64,000 nucleotides of DNA, from the NCBI RefSeq assembly GCF_001625215.2, contig NC_030381.2, positions 54,795,214-54,859,213 on the forward strand. The letters are read 5' to 3'. The translations under genes were made by a program, and so were the position numbers. The notes beneath the pieces are model-generated. The model was not told the DNA's origin. It did no database searches and saw nothing but the letters and a program-made list of their open reading frames with translations. Shown here in pieces: positions 13,314 to 23,806 of the stretch. This stretch comes from Daucus carota subsp. sativus (lineage: Eukaryota; Streptophyta; Magnoliopsida; Apiales; Apiaceae). How positions within the stretch are numbered: position 1 is the stretch's first letter; the number at the start of each line of letters is the position of its first letter.

Positions 13314-16300
13314 TCACCGACAGTAGACCGCTTGATCTATTGCCGGAGGAATTTGTTTAATTTCGGTGCCAAGCTCTTTCTCAATATTATACCTAAAAAA
13401 GACGATATTTAAAAGGTGTTTTAGGAAGGTAAGACTCTGACAGAATGATCCTTACAGTAAATACAGAAGATAATGTACATACATATTGAAGCGGTCTTCG
13501 TAAGTTATCAAATTCACGGATAAACCTAGATGTCCAAACCTTCCTGAACGACCAACCTGAAGCACAAACCAACAGCTGTCAGAGTAATGATAAATCGTCA
13601 ACTCTCATGACATTTTAATGCATACAACATACCCTGTGCAGATATGTCTCTGATGTCCTTGGAAAATCAAAATTTATGACGACATTGACTGCTTGGATGT
13701 CTATTCCTCTCGTAAAGAGATCTGTTAAGAAAAATTGTTTCAACAAATTTAAACTGAGAAGAAACAAGCTGCAAGAAGATTTCATACTTCGCAATATAGA
13801 AATTTCCATGAATGTCATAGCTAACCCTCAATGTCTCAAATAAGTGACTAGCGTATACTGAACACTGCAATGGCTATAGCCTATACTGAACAAAGCTATT
13901 TAAAAAGTATGTCAAAATGGCATAATATACATACCAGTGCACACAAGATTTCTGCATGCACCATTCCGAAAGTCATGAAACACTCTGTTGCGATGATCTT
14001 GCAGCATCTTAGCATGAATATAAAAGCAAGAATAGCCCAGTTCTGTGATTTTCTTGGCCAACAGTTCAACTCGACTCACAGAGTTGCAGAAAATAATTGA
14101 TTGGTTGATTTGTAGCTGTACATAAAGCAATCGATGCATAAGACATACACTCAAACGAATTGGCTATAAACATGCTCAAAGTTTGGATCTAACCTTTGAA
14201 AATAGAGTATTGAGACAGTGGATCTTCTGTCTTTCTTCTACAAAAGCGTAATATTGTGTGATACCTTTAAGGGTCAGTTCATCCATCAGATTAATGACAT
14301 ACGGTGTTCCTAAATATCTGTCCTTAAACGCTTTGACAGTAACCGGAAATGTAGCAGAGAACATTAATATTTGTCGATTCTGGGGAAGGTAATCAATTAA
14401 CTCCTTTACTGAAGGCTCAAACTCCGGTGACAGCAGCTTATCAGCCTGGGAAGGAAAGAAAAGCAAATTTAATTCTCACAGAGGCAAAAATTCATATATA
14501 GAAAGCATTTTTTACCCGAAAATATTTAAACATAAACTTTTAAAAAGTAAATTAAGGAAAGAAAGCAGATCTCAAGTAACTTTATGTTGTTTGATAATCT
14601 TCACCAGCTACGTTGAAAATTTCAGCATTACAACTTCTTCAAATATTATAGAAAACACAACTTCTTCAAATATTATAGAAAACACACGCAGTCATTTTTA
14701 GAGTGAATAACTAAGTAGTGCACTTGAAACTTTCATCATAAACTAGAACATACCTCATCCATAACTAGCATGGAACATTCATTCAACAAGCAGACTCCCT
14801 TTTTTGTCAGATCCAATATTCTTCCAGGTGTTCCAACCAGCAAATGGACATGTTGATACAAACGCATAATATCATCCTTCAGACTGGTTCCTCCAGTAGT
14901 GACCATCACTTGAATTTTTAGATGTTTCCCAAGTTCTTTGCACACTTGGGATGTCTGAAGGGCTAGCTCCCTAGTCGGGACTAGAATAGCAACTGCAAAA
15001 TATTTAAAGCACAAGTTAGAGACTACTTGATGTACAGTAAGGTATGGTTCGCATCACTAGTACAATAACCAAAGCTGAGTTGGAGACTTTCTATTGTCCT
15101 ATATACACAAGCAGCAAAACAACCAAAAGAACATATGCCAGTTATCAAAAACACATATACCTTGAATAACATTCTTATCTGAGTCTATCTTTTCAAGTGC
15201 AGGAATGCAGAATGCAGCAGTTTTGCCAGTTCCATTTTTTGCTCTAGCAAGGATATTACTTCCAGTAAGGGCTATAGGTATGCTTTCTTCCTGGATAGGT
15301 GAAGGCTTATCAAATCCTTTCTCATATATACCCATGAGCAGCTCTCGTTTCAAGAAATAGTCCTCGAACTCATTTCCTTTGGTGGCAGTGACATCCTGAA
15401 ATAGAGCCAAGCAAAGTTTAAGCCAGACAGAAATGCAAAGGGTCGTGTATTTTACTTCCCTTACACAAATGTTCAAGAGACTAAAGTTCTGATTTCATAA
15501 TTTTATCAAAGTATGTGATGTTGTGGACAGAAAACACAAATAGTAACATTGTCAAATGTAAACATGCTTCCTGGTGCACATCAATTATTTGAATGCATTA
15601 ATGAATTAACCCAACTTTGCCTTTACAGTTAAAATGTAAAATTGGTGTGTCAAAGTGATCATGGTCAAGGTTTTTACTCCACAACCATGGGCATATTTAA
15701 TTTACAATCATGCAAACAAAGGCTTAATTAGTTTGAGTTTCCAATTATACCTCTGTCTTGTAACGATTGTCAGGTGGTGGTTTCTTTACTTGAGCTTTCC
15801 AGTCTTGAGAGCTGATCTCCAATTAAAGAAGGAAGTGTCAAGTTATGAGTAAGTATAGGCCATAAAGTGCAGCGTAAGAACACAACAAATATACAACATT
15901 AAAGTTTTTGGCAAATAAAACAATTGCAAGAAGCCAACTACCATGCAACATAATTTAATCCTAGTAATTATAAATAAGATCACAAAAATATCAAGTGTTG
16001 GCAGATACAAAGAAGGAAGAATATATTATTAATTCACATAACAATTTATAACTTACCTTTACGGCTCCATGAAAATTAAAGGGAAGCATATCCCTCAACG
16101 ATAAGAGTGTTTCTAAGAAAGAAAGCAACAGTTTAACCTAATTCCCTCAACCCCGCGCGCGCAAAGGCGGAAAATGTTTCATTTCATTTATCGAATCTGA
16201 CATGCATTTTAATTTCAATCAACTTAAGGAATCTCTATATATAGTGGTAACCTACATGCTTAAAGAAATGGGACTACCCCGCTTCAGTTTGTAGGAACAG

Positions 16301-17995
16301 TCCAAAATTACAGACAATTTCGAAAGATAACATCAGATGTAAATGACCTTGGCACATCTATGTGACACGCGGGTTTTTAATACGTATACCATGAAAAGTA
16401 GTAGATCATGTTGGTCACAAGTAAGCAAGTAGTTTTGTACTTCACCAAAAGCCAAAAGGTAGACTTAAGTTCATTACTATATTAAATTATAGATATGGCA
16501 TTCCTTATATGCTGAAAGAATGCACGAGATTAGGAATACTTCTGACTTTACATTATCACAACGATGAAAATACAATCTTATTAGCAAACCCATAAACTCT
16601 GTTTACTGGACCTGACACGGCATGATTACTCTTACTGCAACATGTTTAAAACATACAACACACCTTCTCACTTATTTTTCAACAAATGAAATATGAGCTT
16701 CCAAAAACATATTACAGCTGCATCATATCAAACAAATTAAGCATCACGTGAAGTATTTCATCTATTTACACCAGACACACATCAAGAAGCACAGAATATC
16801 GTATGCATTAAATACCCGCCATCTAAATAGGAATAAGCACTTAAAACCTACCTTTCCTGTCGGGAGTACCGACACATATAGGCCTAGTCATATCATCTTG
16901 CAATAAAAATCTACAAACCCTCACATAGTTATGCATATACACACATGTTCTTGAAAAATTCTCATCTTTTCAAGATAAAACATTACAAAACACACACACA
17001 TTTCTCGATAAATTCAATCTTTTCAACGTTAATACACTGCAATTTTCTTTACACACACAAATATACACACGTTCTTCACAAATTTTTATCTTTTCAAGAT
17101 TAAACATCACGAAACACAAACATTCTTAATTTAAAACTGAGCATGTCTACCTGTTCATTCACTGTTGAGGGAGTATTACCCAACGGGTTCACACCAAACG
17201 AGCTGTGCTACCATTTGGATGCATTGCATAATTCCTGGCTACACAACATTAAGAATTAGAATAATGGTCATTTATAGAGAATAATACATAAATATGAGAA
17301 AAATTGAAAGCACATGTACGTAAAAGTTGGAGATATATGATCAGGTAACTGAGGTATGATACATATCTCCGACTTCTAAGTATACCTGCTTTCAGGTTTT
17401 CTCATATTGATGTATTATTCTCTATAAATTGACCATTATTCTAGTTCTTAATGTTGTTGTGTAGCCGGGAATTATGCAATGTGATCCAAATGGTAGCAGC
17501 TTGTTTGGTGTGAACCATTGGATAATACCTCAACAGTGAATGAACATGTAGACATACTCAGTTCCAAATCAAATTAAGAATGTGTGTGTTTTGTGATGTT
17601 CAATCTTGAAAAGACCAAAATTTATCAAGAACATGTGTACTTTTTTTGTGTGTGTAAACAAAACATGATAACATAAAAGGCACCTGAAATCACCCTTAAA
17701 AAAACCCAAAAAGACAAAAACATAAAAAACAAATCTTTACATAAATCAAGAAAAGACAAGAAACCAAGAAATGGGTATAAGAAATGTACCCAGAATCATT
17801 GTGGGCCTGAGCCTGAAAAGTGTTGCCACCCCTCCTTTCCCCGGGCCCACCTGGCCTTTTCCTCAACCAAAGCTGCTGATGCTGATTATTCTGCTGCACA
17901 CCTGGCCTCTGCTGATAATAATTTGGGCTTCCACGAAAAACCCCACCACCCCTGGTGCCTCTAAACCCTGGCTGATACCTCCCCTGATTATTCAT
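13314..17995 (-). CDS. RH8: DEAD-box RNA helicase, DHH1/RH6-RH8-RH12 group, 471 aa
   Basis: Nine exons, minus strand: 17790-17995, 15751-15811, 15161-15395, 14754-14992, 14194-14445, 13935-14115, 13633-13721, 13483-13556, 13314-13392; all GT-AG, phase kept. This is the plant DDX6/Dhh1 homologue, an ATP-dependent RNA helicase of cytoplasmic P-bodies acting in mRNA decapping and translational repression. Visible motifs: Q motif ([13 protein letters not shown]), Walker A (AKNGTGKT), [16 protein letters not shown] (split across the 14754/14445 junction), SAT, RGIDIQ, HRVGRSGR. The end [15 protein letters not shown] is typical of the group. The first exon encodes a Gly/Gln/Arg-rich N-terminus ([13 protein letters not shown]), shorter than in Arabidopsis RH8. 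The ATG at 17995 fits the family; no ATG occurs upstream in frame. Intron 1 is almost 2 kb and holds a large inverted repeat. RH6, RH8 and RH12 cannot be told apart here. Confidence 0.93.
14640..14689. repeat. 28-bp tandem duplication in helicase intron
   Basis: ACAACTTCTTCAAATATTAT followed by AGAAAACA occurs twice in direct succession inside the intron between the exons ending at 14754 and starting at 14445. Confidence 0.8.
16057..16112 (-). other. Possible cassette exon in helicase intron 1
   Basis: Read on the minus strand, a 56-nt block is bounded by TTTCTTAG and GTAAGTTATA, good acceptor and donor sites. Included between exons 1 and 2 it would bring a stop codon in frame, so it could act as a poison exon leading to nonsense-mediated decay. 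This is inference from splice-site shape only. Confidence 0.3.
17043..17662. repeat. ~620-bp near-perfect inverted repeat inside helicase intron 1
   Basis: Left arm about 17043-17346 and right arm about 17355-17662 are reverse complements with scattered mismatches, separated by only a few bases. Shared blocks: TTCACTGTTGAGG, TTCACACCAAAC, CTACCATTTGGAT, GCATAATTCC and AGAATAATACAT, each matched inverted in the other arm. Upstream (16935-17045) are partial direct copies of the arm end (ATCTTTTCAAGAT type). Transcription of the helicase would place a roughly 300-bp RNA hairpin in the intron. It may be a foldback MITE; target duplication not resolved. Confidence 0.85.
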
Positions 17996-18220
17996 CACAA
18001 AAAAATGTTTTCCTGAATTCAAAGAATGCAAAAAGATGGGATTTTTAGGGGTGAAAAGAGAATTCAAGAGAAGGGTTTCAACAAGATTTGGGGTTTTGGC
18101 TAGAGGGTTTTTGTTATGGGAAGAATGGGTTCTGAGCAATGAGACACACTTGCTTGAGAAGGGTTTTAACACTGATTGTGTATTTATATTGTTTTGTGGG
18201 CCGCATGGTGTCCGATTCTA
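17996..18220 (-). promoter_or_regulatory. 5' leader of the helicase gene
   Basis: The region directly upstream of the ATG at 17995 remains open in frame for 59 codons but begins with GTG, not ATG, so it is probably untranslated leader. Further upstream the DNA becomes strongly AT-rich. Confidence 0.45.
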
Positions 18221-18850
18221 GAGTTTTCCATATTTTGGGTTTTTGCGATAATAAATTCGTTGGATATCTTTTGATTTCAATAAAGATCTGAATTGATGTC
18301 GAGTATTTTTCTTGATATCTTTGTTGAATGCGGCAGATAAGATTGGGATATAAATAATCAAGATTACTATTATTTTTTTGATATCAAGATTACTATTATT
18401 AATAACATTTTGATGATAAATTTTAAAAAGTTTGAATATTAAAATATCGAATTATGTAATATAAAATTTATGATTTCGCTCTGGTATATGAGATTCAATA
18501 AAATTGATCGTACCAAATCACAAACTAACCGATATATAATAGTATAATAGTATTGTACAAATTTATTAGATGTATTTTAGATTCAGTTCTCCTATGAATA
18601 TTAAGGTATTATTGACATCTTTTTTTTTCCGTATAAAAATTTGTTAGTAAATATTTATTGATAAGAAAAAATATTCAAATATCTTATCAAACTGCATTTT
18701 ATGAGAAAGTAATAGAATGTGTGTCCCGTGGAGTCATATTCCACATAAAACCTCTTAATTTTAGAACTTTAGAACTTTCATTAAATGACAATATTTAATT
18801 TCATGATTAATGTAAAATTTCCAAAATTATATAATTCAATCATATAATTG
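18221..18850. other. AT-rich intergenic DNA
   Basis: Upstream region of the helicase. No coding frame or terminal repeats recognised. Confidence 0.4.
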
Positions 18851-18852
18851 TG

Positions 18853-19290
18853 TACTGCTGCAGAATATTTGTTAAAGATCTTCAATACAAATTACTACGT
18901 CGGAATATATATTAATATAATTAAAAAAAATTTATAGTATAATATTTTAGTAGGAAAATACGTCATACTGCTGCGGGGACATATATTAATATAATTAAAA
19001 ATGATTTTACAAATTGTAGGAAAATACAAATTATGCATATACTACTGCGGGACATATATTAATATAATAGAAATGATTTTATAATGCAATACATTTGTAG
19101 TAAAATGCAAATTACTACGTCATACTGCTGCAGAACATATATTAACATAATAAAAAACAATTTTATAATGCAATATTGTTATAGGAAAATACAAATTACT
19201 ACATCATACTGCTGCAGAACATATATTAATATAGTAGAAATTTATTTTATAATACAATATTTTTGTAGAAAAATACAAATACTGTTATAG
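18853..19290. repeat. ~90-bp tandem repeat, about five copies
   Basis: A unit built of TACTGCTGCAGAACATATA, TTAATATAATAGAAA, TTTTATAATGCAATA and GGAAAATACAAATTACTACG repeats about five times with divergence. It resembles a minisatellite; the small open frame across it (19084-19290) is a by-product of the repeat. Confidence 0.8.
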
Positions 19291-20033
19291 CACGTAAATA
19301 TTATACACTAATATGATTTAATAATTATACCGATACTGTTGTAGAACATAGGAAGCATGTTATCAACTAATATAACAAGTGATTTGATTAGAAGATAATA
19401 ATTAAATTTTAACACATATAATTAGAGCATTTAATGCATTCATTAATTACTTATAATCAAGTAAAAAAAGATACTAATATTGATTTAACAATAATCTAAT
19501 GATTCTATATGAGTTCTAAGTTCTAATTTAAACGGGTTCTAATTTGAACCTCACTCTACGTATATATATGAATTATGTATGTAAATATTCCAATCATATA
19601 CTTGCGATTTTCAGGATTGTAAACAGAAAAAAATGGTTAATAGCAAATATGAGAACTAGCTTGAACGTGGGTAGAATATCACGAAAAATATGAGACGAAG
19701 AGTGATGTAGAAAAAAAAGTTACCTTATAAATTTTTATAGATAGTGTTGTTATCATAATCATACTCGTTATTGTTGTTGATCCTTTTATGATTATTATTC
19801 GCTGAGTTTTAGTTTTACTTTTCGTCTTTTATCTTCACATACGCTTGTATATTTTATGGATATAAAATTTATTTGTACATATCTTCCATGGATTTTAGTT
19901 AGAGAATACATTTATGACGAGATTTCTCTCAATAATACTTTACAATATTATACATTTTATTGAAGAAAAGAAATTGCTGCCAACAATTTTTTCAGAACAA
20001 TTTGAAAATCCTTTTGCGTGATCTGTAATGCCA
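19291..20033. other. AT-rich intergenic DNA
   Basis: Nothing recognised beyond decaying edges of the neighbouring tandem repeat. Confidence 0.4.
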
Positions 20034-20331
20034 ATGTTGTGTTTGGTTGGGGTGAATAATTCCGGAAGAAATGTAATGAAAAATGAACTATATTATGAGC
20101 AATTGTTAACAAATTTCATTCATTTATCCATTTTATTCCTTACATTATGTGCTGAAGATCATACCTTCAATTTCTCCATTCTCTCCTACCCCCAATTTCT
20201 TCTCAAATTTCATTATATCAATTTTGCACTCACTTATATTTATTTCAAAACTTCCCTCCTATCTCTATTAGTTTCAAGTAATTTTACTCATTTCATTCCA
20301 TTCCATTCTCCCTAACCAAACACAACACAAG
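20034..20331. mobile_element. TIR MITE with TGTTGTGTTTGGTT ends
   Basis: The left end TGTTGTGTTTGGTTGGGG pairs with CCCTAACCAAACACAACA at the right end. The interior is AT-rich and non-coding. It abuts the Emigrant-type element, with only a few bases between. Superfamily uncertain. Confidence 0.65.
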
Positions 20332-20333
20332 TA

Positions 20334-20835
20334 CAGTAAAAACTCTATAAATTAATAATGTTGGGACCGGAGAAATTTATTAATTTAGAGAGTTATTAAT
20401 TTATCGATAAATTAATAATTATTAATTTAAGGAGTTTCTAACCGATTATACTGTAAATATCAAACAAAATGGTAAATTCGTCTATGCCTCTTAGAATTAT
20501 ATTACTACGAATCTTGGGACTTAACATAAATTAGTAACTACTGTGTTTATATGTATTGGAAATCAATAATGACTTTTTGAAATAATGTACAATAAATGTA
20601 AACAGGAGGAATAAATGTGTTCAATGTATAGTATTCTTAAAGTAAACTTCTATGAATTATTAATTTATGATTTTTTTGGGACCGAAAATTATAAAAGGAT
20701 TTCCCGAAAAATTATTATCTTATTATTTTATCGAGTTTTTCAATTTTTTACATCGGCCCAAGTCAGGACCAGACAAATTTATTATTTTAGAGAGTTTATT
20801 AATTTACCCGATATTAATTTAAAGAGTTTCTACTG
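20334..20835. mobile_element. Emigrant/Lemi1-type (pogo, Tc1/mariner) element, non-autonomous
   Basis: The left terminus CAGTAAAAACTCTATAAATT and right terminus AATTTAAAGAGTTTCTACTG are inverted and match the known plant pogo-type end CAGTAAAACCTCTATAAATT. Both flanks are TA (20332-20333, 20836-20837), the expected target duplication. Subterminal copies of the ATTAATTT motif occur on both strands. No intact transposase. Confidence 0.85.
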
Positions 20836-20837
20836 TA

Positions 20838-21312
20838 CCTGAATTCATTCTACGAATATAAATTTATAATTCTATTCAATATAAATATAATAAATCTGGG
20901 ATATATCAATATAAATATTATAGATCCCCATATAAATCATTTCAGAAGAATTACGGCTTTTCCTGAACGGTAATCTTTCGTTAATTTTGTCACTCACAGA
21001 GATAGCTTATCGTACTTAAGAAAAAGATCAACCACTAACTATTATCCTACAAAAATGGCGTTTCCAACAGTATTTCTTCGACACTCATTCTCTATCCCAC
21101 ATATTTTCTTACCCTTCATTCCTTTTGAGGAGAAAGACCAAAAATAGAAATGTCCTTAGATTGCAGGAATGGAAGGTTAAAGATGACTACAAAAAATGCA
21201 AAAAAGCCATTATGGTGCAGTATTTGTTTTCCCCCCTTAATTAAGTCCAGATCAAAATAATCTTCTGGTTTGAGTTTGAAAGTTCTTGGATTGAAAAGGG
21301 ATTTGTCTGAGG
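20838..21312 (+). promoter_or_regulatory. Upstream region and leader of the LIM gene
   Basis: A short open frame starting with AAAAATGG at 21055 (30 codons) could be an upstream ORF if the leader begins before it. No other feature is seen. Confidence 0.35.
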
Positions 21313-22131
21313 ATGGCGGCGTTTAGTGGTACGACAGACAAATGCAAGGCTTGTGACACAACAGTTCATTTCTTTGAGATGATTTCTGCTGATGGAGTTC
21401 CTTATCATAAGAATTGCTTTAGATGCAGCAACTGCAAGACCAGGCTTTCGGTATTAGATCACATTCCCATCCCTTCCTTCCTTAAGATATATGCATATGT
21501 AATATGTTGTCGGGTTTTTATAATGACCTTGAGTATCTGTGCCTGACACGTGACACTTAGATGATTAAGAGGTATATAGGCATTTGGTAGTTAGGCCAAA
21601 AATGCTGATTTTGCGAAATTTTGACCACAATTGGATATGCATTCGCATCTCAAATATGGATTTCATGTTGATTTTATTTTTGTCGTGGCAGATGAGCAAC
21701 TATCATTCCTTGGAAGGAAATTTGTTCTGCAAAGCGCACTTTGAGCAACGCATAAAGGAGACTGGGATTGTTCCTAGGACTGTTTTATGTGAGTGATTTC
21801 AATCTTTTCTTGATCATGTTTTCTGATGCCAATTTCAGATTTTGGCCCTGTAATGTTTTTGTCCTACTTTTGGGTCTCATTTTTATTTATTTGTTTTTTC
21901 ATGCAGCTGGGAATAAGCAAGACATGATGGTAAGTGACCATCCTAGCTAGGTGTTCTTGTTCTTGAATTTTTCTTCTGATATTAACCTTGTATTTTGTAA
22001 TATGATTAATATGTTTGCTTGTTTTGATTGAGTTAGACCAAGACACCTAGCAGAGTCTCAGCCATGTTCACTGGTACACAAGAGAAATGTTCTGTTTGTA
22101 AGAAAACTGTTTACCCACAAGAGAAGGTTCT

Positions 22132-22214
<83 letters not shown>

Positions 22215-22250
22215 CCTCTCCCCCTCCCCCTCTCTCCCTCCCTCTCCCTG

Positions 22251-22298
<48 letters not shown>

Positions 22299-22671
22299 TC
22301 TCCCTCTCCCTCTCCCTGTCCCTCTCTCTGCTTCTCTCTGATATATTCACTTCTGCTATGAACAGGTGACAGTGGAGGGAGATTTTTTCCACAAGATATG
22401 TTTCAGGTGTGCCCATGGGGGGTGCAAGCTGAACCCATCCAACTACGCAGCACTGGATGGAATCATATACTGCAAACCACACTTCTCTCAGTTATTTAAA
22501 GAGAAGGGCAGCTATAACACACTAAACAAAACTTCCTCTATAAAGAGAAGTGAGAGTGCTGATGAAGCAACATTAGCTGCAGAAGTTGATCAAAAGCCAG
22601 CTGAAGAAGAAAATGCTGAAGCTGAAGCTGAAGCTGAAGCTGAACCAGAACCTGAAGCAGAAGCAGCTTAA
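21313..22671 (+). CDS. PLIM2: Two-LIM-domain protein, PLIM2-like, 217 aa
   Basis: Five exons: 21313-21450, 21692-21788, 21907-21929, 22037-22126, 22366-22671; phase kept, 217 aa. Plant two-LIM proteins are cysteine-rich-protein relatives that bind and bundle actin filaments and may enter the nucleus; PLIM types are mostly pollen-expressed. LIM1 spans about residues 11-62 (CKAC, HKNCFRCSNC, CKAHF) and LIM2 about 104-157 (CSVC, HKICFRCAHGGC, CKPHF). The linker has the PLIM-like TKTPSRVSAMFTGTQEKC. The tail is acidic with an Ala-Glu repeat ending at the stop. Exon 3 is a 23-nt micro-exon. Intron 4 is almost entirely a CT microsatellite, and its donor GTTCTC is non-consensus after GT. The start at 21313 gives MAAFSGTTDKC, the family's normal N-terminus. 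Assignment to PLIM2 rather than WLIM rests on the acidic tail and linker and is tentative. Confidence 0.9.
22129..22338. repeat. ~210-bp CT microsatellite filling LIM intron 4
   Basis: An almost uninterrupted (CT)n tract with CCCTCT interruptions starts a few bases after the 5' splice site and runs to about 30 bases before the acceptor. Small open frames on both strands here are artefacts of the repeat. Confidence 0.95.
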
Positions 22672-23716
22672 TCCACTCATTCTACTAGCCTCTCTACAGT
22701 CTTGGGGTGCATTCATTCCCCCAACTTCCAATTTTGTTTGCATTGTTTGTACCAACCAAATACTTTGGTTCTTGATTTGCATGAATTTTAGAAAAATATA
22801 TAATATACTCTCCTCTCTTTATATAAACTTTTACTGTCAATTTGACATTATTTTGGCCTTCTGTGAGAAAGGAAAAATAAAAGAAAAATCGACACCTAAT
22901 TATTTGAATACATTTATTACAAATTGTCAAACGTTAAGGTTATTCGTTCGGTTTTCATTTTAAAATTATTTGTTAAAAAGATAAAATTATAATCATTCTT
23001 TTTTAATATTCAAATAAAAAGACAGTTATGACTTATGGATAGATTAAAGAAGGAGTTATTATCTTTCAAACTAGTTTAATCTCATATTTATAAATTTGAA
23101 AATGTAGTTATCATCTTGAAATTCGACGTGAACTATAATCATCAAATGTAATCGATTTTGGTTCGAGCATGGATCATTATTCATTTGAAAATTTATTCCC
23201 ACTGTCTTGTTCAAGATTTACTAGAGTAAATATAGCCTGGACAAAATATATAAATTTTATAAAAAAAGTGATTACTAATTATTTTATTTAAATTAATGTA
23301 GTGAAAAATGGATATCACAAATAGCCAGTGAATTGTGCAGCAATTAACAAGATAATTAAGGTTAACTAGAATGATTAATCAAATATATTAAAATAATATT
23401 ATAATATATAATTATTAAATGTTATATTAGGTTACAGAAATATATATCAAATAATCAGATTTAAAATTAAATAATTTTTTTTCTGACAATGACAAGTAAT
23501 CATGTGAGTTTTGGTAATTTGTTTTGACAAGAAAAGAACAAAGGCCCAAATTTTCAATTTCTTTCTTTGATATTTCTAGAGGATAACAAGGCCACAAAAA
23601 TCCCCTCCCCTCCATTTTCTGCACTACGCTCACAGATTTATCTGCACAAAATCTTAAAAATAAATTTCCATCATAAACCCTTTAATCTGAATGCTCTGTT
23701 TAGCTAAACCCCACTG
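22672..23716. other. Intergenic DNA: LIM 3' flank and upstream of the S1-protein gene
   Basis: AT-rich, without recognised gene or transposon. The left edge is the probable 3' untranslated region of the LIM gene. Confidence 0.45.
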
Positions 23717-23806
23717 ATGAGTTTAGCTTGGATTGCTCAAAGATGGAAGCTTTTTCATTCAAACCCACAATTGGTAGCATCAATACTTGTGACGCTGGAT
23801 TGTTAG
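23717..23806 (+). other. Upstream ORF overlapping the start of the S1-protein gene
   Basis: ATG at 23717 opens a 29-codon frame (MSLAWIAQRWKLF...) that overlaps the main start at 23743 in another frame and stops at 23806. Its context is weak (C at -3). If the transcript begins upstream it could reduce initiation at the main ATG. Confidence 0.4.

Noticed and set aside
17996-18172. In-frame 59-residue N-terminal extension of the helicase that looks like an organelle-targeting peptide
   Set aside because: It begins with GTG, has no ATG in frame, and the family starts at MNNQGR. Treated as untranslated leader.
22064-22482. Long Ser/Leu- and Arg/Glu-rich open frames in the LIM gene
   Set aside because: They are translations of the CT microsatellite in intron 4.
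23728-23742. Upstream start of the S1 protein at 23728
   Set aside because: The codon is TTG; the ATG at 23743 has good context.
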